A DNA stretch of 64,000 nt from JAVZLH01 sp049700435 (GCA_049700435.1 JBNAVK010000002.1:13005-77004), one strand, 5' to 3'; counted from the stretch's first letter, positions 51,901 through 60,605 are shown. Numbers and translations are program-made. Notes: generated from the sequence alone by a model not told the origin.

Positions 51901-52610
51901 TTGGAAAAGAAGGAATGGGAAAAGCTCATTGAAAATTTGGTAAGAGAAAGCGTGCTTCGCTCGCCAAAAGTTATCAATGCCATGCGTTCCGTGCCCCGGG
52001 CAAAATTTCTGCCCGAAAACATGCAGTCATACAGTGCAGTGGATACTCCACTTCCAATTGGTTTTGGGCAAACGGTTTCGGCGCCACATGGCTTAAGCCT
52101 TTGCGCTGAGCCAGGCGAAACATGGTTGCAATAATGAATGAAGCCCTCCAGTTGGAAGTCGGTCATAAAGTGCTTGAAGTCGGAGCAGGCTCTGGGTGGC
52201 ACGCAGCCACAATAGCTGAGATAATCGCGCCCAGCGATGCGCCTAGAAGCGGGTGGGGGCACGTCTACACGGTAGAGATAATTGAGGGACTGGCTGAGTT
52301 CGCGAGAAGAAATATTATGAAGGCTGGGTATGGTGACCGCGTCACAATAATTTGCGCTGACGGTTCGATGGGTTACCCTGAAAAGGCGCCTTACGATAGG
52401 ATACTTGTGACAGCTGCCGCCCCAGACATTCCAAAACCTCTGATTGAACAGTTGAAGCTTGGTGGAATAATGCTTATTCCTGTTGGGAGCGTGCACCTTT
52501 TTCAAAGTCTCATAAAAGTTGTAAAGGAACTTGATGGAAAAATTAAAAAGGAGAATCTTTGCGGAGTTGCTTTTGTGCCATTAACAGGGCGTTATGGCCA
52601 CAAAATTTAG
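51901..52610 (+). CDS. pcm: Protein-L-isoaspartate O-methyltransferase, interrupted by a 32-nt BHB-type intron
   Basis: Pcm repairs isoaspartyl residues. The unspliced frame from TTG 51901 is good through PLPIGFGQTVSAPH, then breaks and stops at 52132-52134. The rest (MVAIMNEALQLEVGHKVLEV, motif I GAGSGWHAATIAEI, LVTAAAPDIPKPLIEQL) lies in a frame shifted by +2. Removing 52088-52119 joins codon C-A-C (His) and restores S-A-P-H-M-V-A-I-M, exactly the family sequence, giving 225 residues. Spliced length fits Pcm. See the intron entry for the structure. If not spliced, a split product with reinitiation at the TAATG overlap (52132-52136) is the alternative. Simple inactivation or assembly error is less likely. 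Confidence 0.88.
52088..52119 (+). other. Predicted tRNA-type (bulge-helix-bulge) intron in pcm mRNA
   Basis: The 5' strand CGCC (52082-52085) pairs with GGCG (52114-52117), giving a four-base-pair central helix. On its 5' strand a three-base bulge ACA (52086-52088) follows. On the other strand a three-base bulge AAA (52118-52120) follows. Inside, TGGCTTA (52089-52095) pairs with TGAGCCA (52107-52113), seven pairs including one G-U, closing an 11-base loop. This is the 3-4-3 bulge-helix-bulge cut by archaeal splicing endonuclease. Cutting after the second base of each bulge excises 52088-52119 and restores the reading frame. The outer helix is weak (one G-C pair), as in relaxed HBh'-type motifs. 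Confidence 0.85.
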
Positions 52611-52639
52611 ATTTTATCTTGGGATGGTTAAAGGGCTTA

Positions 52640-53674
52640 TTATCCAAACCATTTTTCTAGAGTTGTTTTCCCCTTAAGCTTAGTTATTCCCTTCTGCATT
52701 TTTTCCAACGCCTTTCTTACGCGTTCTTCTGAGAAGTCTCTTTCTCTGCAGATAAAGTTTACAACGCCTTCTACGTCAGGTTCCTTCCACTCTATTTTAT
52801 AGTTGTCTGTTACCCTTGGTTTTAGAAATATCTCCCTGATTCTTTGCGGTTCAACTGGAAAATCCGCGTTTTTAAGGTGCGGCAAAGCATTTTCGATGCT
52901 TCCATATTCCTTTATCAGTTTTAAGGCAGTTTTTGGTCCCATTCCCTTTACGCCTTCTGGATTGAAGTCCGTTCCTATCAGTATGCCCACATCAATAAGC
53001 TGTTCGTAGGTTATTCCGCACTCTTTCAGAACATGTTCCAGCTCAACTATTTCTGGTGTAATTTCAATGTACACGGTTTTGCTTGGAAGTTTGCGCCGTC
53101 CCGAAATTGTCACGTTCCTTACGAGTCTTGGCGCCCCAAAGAGTAGGCTGTCGTAATCTTGACTTGCGCAGTAATTAGCGTCTCCGCGCTTTACCACGTG
53201 GGCTGCTTGGGCTTCTCCTTCACTTGGGGCTTGTATCCAAGGGATTCCCATCAAATTTAATAGACGTTTGCTGTCTTCTGCCATGTAATCCTTTAAGCGT
53301 GAGGTAGCCTGCGCGTACATTCGCGCCTCTTCAATTTTGCCTTCCTTAATGGCCTGCTCGTACTTTATTAGCGCTTCTTCTTTTGCTTTCATTCGCCTTT
53401 TAATTTCAACTTCCTTAAGCGCTGGTGGTGTCCCGTCAAAAATGTATATTGGTTTTATGCCTAACTCCACAAGATTGCTTGTTCTATAGAGAAGACCGCT
53501 TAAATGGCTAGTAATCCTCCCACTGCTGTCCTTCAATGGCGTGCCGTCTGGCTGACGGATTATGGCTAAAAACTGGTACAAAGCATTGTAAGCGTCTATC
53601 GCTATGGACTTTCCACTTAAATCCTCAAGTCTCACAGTCACTTTAGGAACGAGGTCTCGGAGGTTTACTCCCAA
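52640..53674 (-). CDS. fen: Flap endonuclease FEN1
   Basis: This 344-residue structure-specific nuclease cuts 5' flaps in replication and repair. The N region is MGVNLRDLVP with DAYNALYQFLA. The I region is APSEGEAQAAHVVKRGDA with CASQDYDSLLFG and IGTDFNPEGVKGMGPKTAL (helix-two-turn-helix). The C-terminal TTLEKWFG is a PIP-like motif for PCNA binding. Length is normal. Convergent with pcm. Confidence 0.96.
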   Translation of the reverse strand: MGVNLRDLVPKVTVRLEDLSGKSIAIDAYNALYQFLAIIRQPDGTPLKDSSGRITSHLSGLLYRTSNLVELGIKPIYIFDGTPPALKEVEIKRRMKAKEEALIKYEQAIKEGKIEEARMYAQATSRLKDYMAEDSKRLLNLMGIPWIQAPSEGEAQAAHVVKRGDANYCASQDYDSLLFGAPRLVRNVTISGRRKLPSKTVYIEITPEIVELEHVLKECGITYEQLIDVGILIGTDFNPEGVKGMGPKTALKLIKEYGSIENALPHLKNADFPVEPQRIREIFLKPRVTDNYKIEWKEPDVEGVVNFICRERDFSEERVRKALEKMQKGITKLKGKTTLEKWFG

Positions 53675-53773
53675 AACTACCCCACAAAAATAGGGGCGCT
53701 AAACTCCAATAATAAACTTACTAAGCGAAACGGAGAACATATAAGCAAGTCTTACATTTACAAAACCTCACCC

Positions 53774-53977
53774 GTGATGCTTATGGCTGCAGAAAAAGCA
53801 ACAACGACATTAACCTTAGGCACTTGCACTAGTTGTGGCAAATCCATCCCGCCAGGGGCTGAAGCTACAAAGTTTCTATGTCCAAACTGTGGGGAGATTC
53901 TGATAAGACGTTGCGGAAAATGCAGAAAGTTTGGCCGTCAATATAAATGCCCAAAGTGCGGTTTTGTGGGGCCTTAA
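53774..53977 (+). CDS. Zinc-ribbon protein (archaeal Zn-ribbon RNA-binding type)
   Basis: This ~67-residue protein has a first CxxC (CTSCGKSI), then CPNCGE, CGKCRKFG and CPKCGFVG, four CxxC knuckles forming two zinc sites. It resembles the small archaeal Zn-ribbon protein encoded next to aEF1-beta in many genomes (HVO_2753-like). Start is GTG 53774, ATG 53777 or ATG 53783. A TATA element ACATATAAG near 53738-53746 suggests a nearly leaderless mRNA. Co-transcribed with aEF1-beta after 22 bases. Confidence 0.85.
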   Translation: MMLMAAEKATTTLTLGTCTSCGKSIPPGAEATKFLCPNCGEILIRRCGKCRKFGRQYKCPKCGFVGP

Positions 53978-53999
53978 CAAATGGAAAGGAGGTTAGAAC

Positions 54000-54275
54000 A
54001 TGGGAAGTGTTGTAATTGCCTATAAAATATTTCCAACAGACATAACAGTCAGCTTTGACGATTTGAAGAAGAAAATTGAGAAATCCCTGCCTGAGTTTGC
54101 TTCGGTTTACGGTTACGGAGAAGAACCTATAGCCTTCGGCTTAAATGCTCTATTGGTTCAAATCAAATTTCCAGAGGATAAAACTGGTGTGCTGGAAGAA
54201 TTTGAGAAGAAATTAGAGGAAATTAGCGAAATAAGCCAGGTACAGACGATTATGGTGCGTAGAATAAGCAGATAA
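54000..54275 (+). CDS. ef1b: Translation elongation factor aEF1-beta
   Basis: This 91-residue guanine-nucleotide exchange factor serves aEF1-alpha. MGSVVIAYKIFPTDITVSF with KKKIEKSLPEF and the PIAFGLNALLVQIKFPED segment are the signature of the archaeal family. AAGGAGG lies just before the ATG. It follows the Zn-ribbon gene in the conserved pair. Confidence 0.95.
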   Translation: MGSVVIAYKIFPTDITVSFDDLKKKIEKSLPEFASVYGYGEEPIAFGLNALLVQIKFPEDKTGVLEEFEKKLEEISEISQVQTIMVRRISR

Positions 54276-54358
54276 CCTTAAACGAATGTTTAACGTTTAT
54301 ATAGGAATGTAACTTTGTTTCGAAGCATGTATGGTAGATAATCAAAGGAAGGATTCTG

Positions 54359-56530
54359 ATGAGCGAAGTACAATTACGGGTTGGGGATGCAAGGCAGCGG
54401 GATGTTGGAAGGGGCATAGCCCGCATAGACCAGAGAACCATGCAGAAGCTAGGCATAAGCGCTGGCGACGTAATAGAAATAGTTGGCAAAAGAACAACCT
54501 CAGCCATAGCATGGCCGGCTTACAGCGAAGACCAGAATCGCGACATAATACGGATTGATGGTTTTACACGTAAAAACGCTGGAGTAGCCATAAACGAGTA
54601 TGTTATCGTAAGACCAGCCAAAGTTAAAAGCGCGTTAAGCATAACCCTCGCACCAGTGGACATGCGTTTAAATGTGGATGAAGATTTCACGAATTTTGTT
54701 AAAAACCGTCTAATGGAAAGGACACTCGTCGAAGGCGACACGACACTTGTTATGATGCTTGGACACGCAATACCCTTCACCGTGACAAAAACCCGCCCTC
54801 ACGGAATAGTAAAAGTTACCACGGAAACCAGACTTACAATTTTAAATGAACCCGCCCCAGAAGGGAAAGGTTTGCCGCGGACAACCTACGAAGACATCGG
54901 AGGATTACACGAGGAAATCCAAAGGGTTAGGGAGATGGTTGAACTTCCTTTAAGGCATCCTGAACTGTTCCAGAGGCTTGGAATAGAGCCTCCTAAGGGT
55001 GTATTGCTTCACGGTCCTCCTGGTTGCGGTAAGACTCTTTTGGCTAGGGCTGTTGCCAACGAGTCTGAGGCTAACTTCTTCTCGATAAACGGTCCTGAAA
55101 TAATGAGCAAATTTTATGGAGAGTCTGAGGCTCGCCTCAGAGAAATCTTCCAGCAAGCCCAGCAGAATGCTCCAAGCATAATATTTATTGACGAATTAGA
55201 TGCGATAGCGCCTAAAAGGGAAGAAGTCACAGGCGAAGTTGAGAGAAGAGTTGTTGCCCAGCTTTTAGCTTTGATGGACGGCTTGTCAGGAAGAGGAAAC
55301 GTCATAGTCATCGGCGCCACCAACAGGCCAGGCGCCCTCGACCCTGCACTTCGTAGACCCGGCAGATTTGACAGAGAAATTGAGATAGGGGTTCCAGACA
55401 AACAGGGGCGCTATGAAATTCTCCAGATTCACACGCGTGGCATGCCTTTGGCTGAGGATGTTGACTTGAAGAAGCTGGCTGAAATTACCCATGGATATAC
55501 TGGTGCGGACTTGGCGGCGCTTTGCAGAGAAACAGCCATGAAAGCTTTACGGCGGTACTTGCCGCAGATAAACCTTGAAGAGGAGCGTATACCGCCGAGC
55601 GTTTTGGAGAAGATGGAGGTTAAAATGGAAGACTTTATGAACGCCTACAAGGAAGTCACGCCTACGGCAATGCGTGAAGTCTACATTGAAGTGCCAACAG
55701 TCCATTGGGAAGACATCGGCGGACTTGAAGAAGTTAAGCAGGAACTTAAAGAAGCGGTGGAATGGCCTTTGAAGAATCCAGAAATTTTCAAGAGGATTGG
55801 CATAAAACCGCCCAAAGGCATACTCCTTTACGGTCCTCCTGGTTGTGGTAAGACTCTTTTGGCTAGGGCTGTTGCAACAGAAAGCGAGGCTAACTTCATA
55901 ACAATTAAGGGGCCTGAGGTGTTCTCAAAATGGGTTGGCGAGTCTGAGAAGGCCATAAGAGAGGTTTTCAGAAAAGCCAGGATGGCCGCTCCAGCCGTTA
56001 TATTCTTTGATGAGATTGACTCGCTTGCTCCTCGACGTGGTTTAGGTTTTGCAGACAGTGGAGTTACAGAGAGAGTGATCAGTCAACTTCTAACGGAAAT
56101 GGACGGCATTGTAACCCTTGAAGACATCGTTGTTATCGCGGCGACCAATAGACCAGACATAGTGGACCCAGCCGTGCTTCGTCCCGGGCGATTTGACAGG
56201 CTGATATATGTGCCTGAACCGGATGAGAAGACGCGGCTTCAGATATTCAAAATTTACACCAAGAACATGCCTTTAGCCAAAGACGTAGACTTGGCTAATT
56301 TAGCTGCCTTAACCAAGTATTATTCTGGCGCGGACATAGAGGCTCTTTGTAGAGAAGCCGCGATGCATGCTTTAAGGAGAGATGTAAACGCTAAAGAGGT
56401 TGCCTTACAAGATTTTCAAGAGGCGATGAAGCAGATTAGGCCGTCAATCACTCCTGACATGGAGAAGTGGTACAAGAGTTTTATGGTTCAGGTTCGACAA
56501 GTGCAGAAACCTGCAACGCCAGTTGCTTAG
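54359..56530 (+). CDS. cdc48: Cdc48/VCP-family AAA ATPase
   Basis: This 723-residue double-AAA unfoldase extracts and unfolds proteins for the proteasome. An N domain with double-psi barrel occupies about residues 1-180 (GDVIEIVGKRTTSAIAWP). D1 has Walker A GPPGCGKT near residue 220 and Walker B IIFIDELDAIAPKR. D2 has GPPGCGKT near 493 and VIFFDEIDSLAPRRG. The end PDMEKWYKSFMVQVRQVQK is typical. A 46-bp stretch around each Walker A is almost identical (separate entry). It is followed by a winged-helix gene. Confidence 0.97.
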   Translation: MSEVQLRVGDARQRDVGRGIARIDQRTMQKLGISAGDVIEIVGKRTTSAIAWPAYSEDQNRDIIRIDGFTRKNAGVAINEYVIVRPAKVKSALSITLAPVDMRLNVDEDFTNFVKNRLMERTLVEGDTTLVMMLGHAIPFTVTKTRPHGIVKVTTETRLTILNEPAPEGKGLPRTTYEDIGGLHEEIQRVREMVELPLRHPELFQRLGIEPPKGVLLHGPPGCGKTLLARAVANESEANFFSINGPEIMSKFYGESEARLREIFQQAQQNAPSIIFIDELDAIAPKREEVTGEVERRVVAQLLALMDGLSGRGNVIVIGATNRPGALDPALRRPGRFDREIEIGVPDKQGRYEILQIHTRGMPLAEDVDLKKLAEITHGYTGADLAALCRETAMKALRRYLPQINLEEERIPPSVLEKMEVKMEDFMNAYKEVTPTAMREVYIEVPTVHWEDIGGLEEVKQELKEAVEWPLKNPEIFKRIGIKPPKGILLYGPPGCGKTLLARAVATESEANFITIKGPEVFSKWVGESEKAIREVFRKARMAAPAVIFFDEIDSLAPRRGLGFADSGVTERVISQLLTEMDGIVTLEDIVVIAATNRPDIVDPAVLRPGRFDRLIYVPEPDEKTRLQIFKIYTKNMPLAKDVDLANLAALTKYYSGADIEALCREAAMHALRRDVNAKEVALQDFQEAMKQIRPSITPDMEKWYKSFMVQVRQVQKPATPVA
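55011..55056 (+). repeat. Near-identical repeat between Cdc48 D1 and D2 (copy 1; copy 2 at 55830-55875)
   Basis: These 46 bases covering Walker A in D1 match 45 of 46 in D2 (55830-55875). The one difference is C versus T at the third base of the cysteine codon (55027 versus 55846). Both encode G-P-P-G-C-G-K-T-L-L-A-R-A-V-A. Flanking DNA diverges at once. Shared codon choice at nearly every position is more than protein conservation demands and suggests recent gene conversion. Confidence 0.7.
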
Positions 56531-56540
56531 GAGATTCATT

Positions 56541-56768
56541 ATGCCTATAAAAACATGGAAAACTCGTCCAGCCTATTTTGTTCTTTTGGAGATTTTAGGT
56601 AAGAAAGGCGCTATGACAGATGTGGATCTCTTTGATGCTTTAAAGGAGGAGTTTGAGGACTTAGGGTTTAAGGATTTTAATGAGCTGCTGATGCGGTTGG
56701 AGGTTAGTGGAAAAATACGGACAATGTCAATGGCTCGTGGGAAGAGACGGGTTGAACTTATAACGTGA
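56541..56768 (+). CDS. Small winged-helix-like protein, unknown
   Basis: This 75-residue protein begins MPIKTWKTRPAYFVLLEILG, has DVDLFDALKEEF and DFNELLMRLEVSGKIRTMSM and ends with KRRVELIT, the pattern of a small winged helix with a C-terminal wing. The start at 56541 follows GGAG in the overlap with the cdc48 stop, so the two are coupled. Function unknown. DNA or RNA binding is plausible. Confidence 0.7.
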   Translation: MPIKTWKTRPAYFVLLEILGKKGAMTDVDLFDALKEEFEDLGFKDFNELLMRLEVSGKIRTMSMARGKRRVELIT

Positions 56769-56808
56769 ACAGCCTCCCTTGTCAACTGGCATGATAGTGC
56801 ACAGTAAA

Positions 56809-58038
56809 ATGGAAAGATGCGCAGACGTCATCGTGGTTGGTGGCGGCCCATGCGGTTCCTTTGCTGCCTTAAACCTCGTAAAACTCGGCGCTGAAGGAGT
56901 AATGGTTTTTGAAGAACACGGCGAAATTGGGGTTCCATGCCACTGCGCTGGGCATTTAAGCATAAAAAGCCTTAAAATTTTGGGTTTGTATCCGCTTCCA
57001 GGAAAAATCGTTGAAAACGTTTTTTATGGGGCAAATTTTTATTCTCCTTCTGGAAAGAATTTTTTGGTTCGTTTTCCTTTTCCGGTAACTTGTGCAGTTA
57101 ATCGTGTCCTTTTTGATAGGTATATTGCTGATATCGCAGAGGCTGCTGGTGTTAGTTATTGCCTTAATTCGCGTGTTGAATCTCTAGTTATTGAGGATGG
57201 CTTCGTGAAGGGGGTAAACGCTAAGCAGGATGGATGTTTTGAAAAGAAATGTTTAAGCAATGTTGTTATTGACGCTGAAGGAGTTTCTTCGAGGATTTTG
57301 AGGCAAACTGGTTTGGCAACGTTTAATCGTAACGGGATTGTTTATGGAGTGCAAGCTGAAATTGAAGGTGTTAAGGATATCGAATCTGACGTTGTTGAAG
57401 TTTATCTTGGTCATGAGTATGCTCCGGGCTTTTTTGCGTGGCTTTTCCCAAAACGCGATGGAAGGGCAAAGGTTGGTTTGGCGGCTAAAACTGGAAACCC
57501 GAAAAAGCATCTAGAAAGGTTCATGTTTAAACATCCAGTGGCTTCGAAAAAGTTGCGAACCGCAAAAATTCTCCAAGCAGCTTTTCATCCTTTAACCCTT
57601 GGCGGTCCAATTGGGAAGGCTTATTCGAATGGTTTTTTGGCTGTTGGTGATGCGGCTTCTCAAGTGAAGCCAACAACCGGAGGCGGAGTGGTGCTTGGTT
57701 TGACATGTGCGAGGGTTGCGGCTGAAGTTGTTTATGAAGCTTTGCAAAGGGGTGACTTTTCCGCGAATTTTTTGAGCCAGTATCAGAGGCGTTTTATGAA
57801 AATGTTAGGTTTTGACTTTTCCGTGATGCTGAGGATTAGACGGTTGCTCGATAAACTGTCTGACGATCAGTTAGATAGCGTGGTCAACCTCTGCGTAAAG
57901 TTTCATCTGGAAAAATCCGTAAGAAACTTTGGAGATATAGATTTTCAAGGGCAAACCCTACTGAAAGCTGTGAAGAGTCCTCGATTTTTGTTGGCTGCTA
58001 TCCACTTCCTTTATCTCTACTTATCTGCAAACTCTTAA
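56809..58038 (+). CDS. Geranylgeranyl reductase family protein (archaeal lipid saturase)
   Basis: This ~409-residue FAD-dependent oxidoreductase of the geranylgeranyl reductase family saturates isoprenoid chains of archaeal ether lipids. The dinucleotide motif is VIVVGGGPCGSFAALNL, followed by GEIGVPCHCAGHLS (conserved Cys pair) and GDAASQVKPTTGGGV, which contains the second flavin motif. Several starts exist: TTG 56779, ATG 56791 and ATG 56809. I take the last for family length. Next is pth2. Confidence 0.88.
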   Translation: MERCADVIVVGGGPCGSFAALNLVKLGAEGVMVFEEHGEIGVPCHCAGHLSIKSLKILGLYPLPGKIVENVFYGANFYSPSGKNFLVRFPFPVTCAVNRVLFDRYIADIAEAAGVSYCLNSRVESLVIEDGFVKGVNAKQDGCFEKKCLSNVVIDAEGVSSRILRQTGLATFNRNGIVYGVQAEIEGVKDIESDVVEVYLGHEYAPGFFAWLFPKRDGRAKVGLAAKTGNPKKHLERFMFKHPVASKKLRTAKILQAAFHPLTLGGPIGKAYSNGFLAVGDAASQVKPTTGGGVVLGLTCARVAAEVVYEALQRGDFSANFLSQYQRRFMKMLGFDFSVMLRIRRLLDKLSDDQLDSVVNLCVKFHLEKSVRNFGDIDFQGQTLLKAVKSPRFLLAAIHFLYLYLSANS

Positions 58039-58076
58039 AATCTGAAAGAGACAACAATTAGGGCGGTTGAGCAGGC

Positions 58077-58439
58077 ATGAGCGAGTTCCGCTATAAGCAA
58101 GTCATAGTTTTTCGTTCCGATTTAAAGTTGAGCAAGGGCAAAATTGCAGCTCAAGCTGGTCACGCGGCGGTTTCCGCAGCTGAAGAAGCACGAAAACGTC
58201 ATAAAAGTTGGTGGGATGCTTGGTTGGATGAGGGGCAATGCAAGATAGCGGTTAAGGTAAAAAGTGAAAAGGAACTGCGGGAACTGGAAAAACGAGCAAA
58301 AGAATTAGGTTTACCGTGTGCGTTAATAGTGGATAGGGGACTTACCGAGGTTCCGCCTGGAACCGTCACTTGTCTGGGGATTGGTCCAGCCCCGAGCGAG
58401 AAGGTTGATAAGATAACGGGTGGGTTTCCTCTTCTCTGA
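58077..58439 (+). CDS. pth2: Peptidyl-tRNA hydrolase Pth2
   Basis: This 120-residue archaeal/eukaryotic-type peptidyl-tRNA hydrolase recycles tRNA from stalled peptides. The core is KQVIVFRSDLKLSKGKIAAQ and AGHAAVSAAEEARKRH, then IVDRGLTEVPPGTVTCLGIGPA with the catalytic Asp region. Length matches the family. It ends 10 bases before the truD start. Confidence 0.95.
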   Translation: MSEFRYKQVIVFRSDLKLSKGKIAAQAGHAAVSAAEEARKRHKSWWDAWLDEGQCKIAVKVKSEKELRELEKRAKELGLPCALIVDRGLTEVPPGTVTCLGIGPAPSEKVDKITGGFPLL

Positions 58440-58449
58440 TGGTAAGGTT

Positions 58450-59832
58450 ATGGTTTTGCGTGTTCCCAAAATTGAGAAGTTGATGGGCATCGAGGTTTAT
58501 GCCACACATTCCCTTGGGATTAGTGGAGTAATACGCGAATTTGTTGAGGATTTTGTTGTGGAGGAGGTGCTGGTTGACGGCACCAAAGCAAAGATAAAAC
58601 AACAAAATGCCGGAAGCCGAGCTTTCAATCAATCTGTTAATGAGCGTTATTTATTGTGTGTTTTGGTTAAGCGGAACTGGGACACTTTTGAAGCCCTTAA
58701 AGCGGTTGCGAGGCAGTTAAACATACGCCTAAGACAGATACATATTGCTGGAATAAAAGATGCGAAGGCTGTCACCGCACAGCACATCACAATAGAAGAT
58801 GTTTCACCAGAGGACGTTAAAAAAGTCAACATTAAAGACATTGAAATCCATCCAGTCGGGTTTTTCCGCCACAAGCTTTCCTCATACTATCTTCTCGGAA
58901 ACAGTTTTAACATTACAATAAGAGCCCTACGACAGCCGAAATCTACAATACAAAGGCGGATAACAGAAACGGTGAAAGAACTCGAAGAGCTAGGTGGCGT
59001 TCCAAATTTTTTTGGTCATCAACGCTTCGGCACAACCAGACCAATAACACATTTAGTTGGCAGGGCCATGGTTAAAGGAGATTTAAGAAAGGCTGTCATG
59101 CTATTTCTTGCAAAACCAAGCCTAAACGAAAATCCAGAATCCAGACAAGCTCGCGAACAACTATGGAAAAGTAAAGATTTCCGAAAAGCTTTGAAAAACT
59201 TTCCGAAGCAACTGCGGTATGAGCGTTTAATGCTTAAACACTTAGCAAAAAAGCCAGATGATTTTGTTGGAGCGTTTAAAACTTTGCCGATTAAACTGCA
59301 GATGCTTTTTCCCCAAGCCTACCAAGCTTACCTCTTCAACAAATTCCTAAGCCAGCGAATTGCAAGCGAGCTTCCGTTGGATAAGGCTGAGGTTGGCGAC
59401 TACGTCGTAAGCGTTCAACGTTCCGGACTGCCACTATTAACCATGTATAAAGTTGTGAAGAGTGAGGCAATTGCGGAAGTTAATGAAGCGTTAAAAGCTG
59501 GGAAAATGCGATTAGCCCTTCCCCTAATAGGCTTTAAACAGAAGCCATCGCAAGGTGTTCAGGGAGAAATTGAAAAACAAATCCTAGAAGAGGAGGGCAT
59601 AACGCCGGAAAACTTCCAAATACATTTTATGCCTGAAATAAGCTCAAAAGGAGAGTTGCGAACAACTCTAACTCCGATAAACAGTTTTCAATTAAGAGAA
59701 ATTTCTGTTGACTCAGCCAATCCACCAAAAAACAAGGCAAAACTAAGCTTTATGCTTTATAGAGGTTCTTACGCAACCATACTTTTAAGGGAAATTATGA
59801 AACCACGCAACCCAATAAAGGCTGGGTTTTAA
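58450..59832 (+). CDS. truD: tRNA pseudouridine synthase TruD
   Basis: This ~460-residue TruD makes pseudouridine 13 in tRNA. The catalytic Asp is in AGIKDAKAVTAQ, followed by NSFNITIRALRQP-type motif and FFGHQRFGTTRPITHLVG. The C-terminal region has FMLYRGSYATILLREIMKP. The start at 58450 (MVLRVPKIEKLMG) avoids the overlap with pth2 that 58420 would make. It overlaps the convergent DDAH-like gene by four bases. Confidence 0.95.
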   Translation: MVLRVPKIEKLMGIEVYATHSLGISGVIREFVEDFVVEEVLVDGTKAKIKQQNAGSRAFNQSVNERYLLCVLVKRNWDTFEALKAVARQLNIRLRQIHIAGIKDAKAVTAQHITIEDVSPEDVKKVNIKDIEIHPVGFFRHKLSSYYLLGNSFNITIRALRQPKSTIQRRITETVKELEELGGVPNFFGHQRFGTTRPITHLVGRAMVKGDLRKAVMLFLAKPSLNENPESRQAREQLWKSKDFRKALKNFPKQLRYERLMLKHLAKKPDDFVGAFKTLPIKLQMLFPQAYQAYLFNKFLSQRIASELPLDKAEVGDYVVSVQRSGLPLLTMYKVVKSEAIAEVNEALKAGKMRLALPLIGFKQKPSQGVQGEIEKQILEEEGITPENFQIHFMPEISSKGELRTTLTPINSFQLREISVDSANPPKNKAKLSFMLYRGSYATILLREIMKPRNPIKAGF

Positions 59833-60596
59833 AATATTATCGAAAGGCATGTTAGAGCTCCTTCTCCCTTGCGAAATTCTGACATTTCTAATTCTTTCAC
59901 GGAAAAACCAGCTTCTTCTATCATCTTTTTGGTTTTTGGGTAGCCTTTCGCCATCAAAATTGTTCCATTAACCGCGAGGCAATCTGCAGCGTATTCTTCT
60001 CCTCTAGGAACCACTATTTTCTCGTAATTTCTTAGCATGTCTGCATCAAAGTGTCCCATCGAAAGGATAACATGGTTATCCCCAAGATAGGTGCATGCAG
60101 ACTTTAAATGAAGTACATTTTGAATCTTCACCGGGACTGTTTCCACATCGCATCCATTCAAAATTTTTCTAAGTTGTTGCACAGCTTGGAGGTTAGTTCT
60201 TCCAGAAAGCCCAACAAAAATCTTATTTTCAATTTTAAGCATGTCTCCCCCATCAATTGTGGCTGGCGGCTTAATGTAGTGGGTTCCTTTCAGCTTTTCT
60301 AATACTTTTGCAACTTCAATTACTTCTCGAGCGCGCGATTTTACTTTCATATTGCATATTATCGCCTTTTCCCCAATTATTATGGCTGTATCCTCAACGA
60401 AACAGCTGTCGGGAAGCGAATCATCGCCCTTCACCCAGATAAGCTTCAAACCTAGTTCTTCTAAAGCTTTGCAGTATTTCGCATGCTGCTTTTTTGCGAG
60501 TGCAACGTCTATTCTCTCGGCGTTTGCCCTTACACAGCAGTCATAAGAATTTGGTACGGGTCGAACAACAGCGTATTTAACGGTAAGCCTGCTCAT
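59829..60596 (-). CDS. DDAH/arginine-deiminase-superfamily protein
   Basis: This 255-residue beta/alpha-propeller amidinotransferase-fold protein resembles dimethylarginine dimethylaminohydrolase. The substrate motif DSCFVEDTAIIIGEKA, TIDGGDMLKIE, the His of LHLKSACTYLG and the catalytic Cys of GALTCLSIIF at the C terminus are all present, so it should be active. Archaeal substrates are unknown; methylated arginine, or arginine/citrulline-related guanidines, are possible. It lies nine bases after the DHH gene. Confidence 0.88.
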   Translation of the reverse strand: MSRLTVKYAVVRPVPNSYDCCVRANAERIDVALAKKQHAKYCKALEELGLKLIWVKGDDSLPDSCFVEDTAIIIGEKAIICNMKVKSRAREVIEVAKVLEKLKGTHYIKPPATIDGGDMLKIENKIFVGLSGRTNLQAVQQLRKILNGCDVETVPVKIQNVLHLKSACTYLGDNHVILSMGHFDADMLRNYEKIVVPRGEEYAADCLAVNGTILMAKGYPKTKKMIEEAGFSVKELEMSEFRKGEGALTCLSIIF

Positions 60597-60605
60597 GAAA
60601 ATTCA

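Noticed and set aside
51901..52134. pcm as a simple inactivated pseudogene or two separate genes
   Set aside because: Both halves are well conserved, the inserted piece folds into an exact bulge-helix-bulge, and its removal restores a family-perfect junction. Random decay would not do so.
51834..52505. 223-residue open frame on the minus strand
   Set aside because: It is antisense to pcm and reads low-complexity Arg/Cys/Ser-rich sequence without any family pattern.
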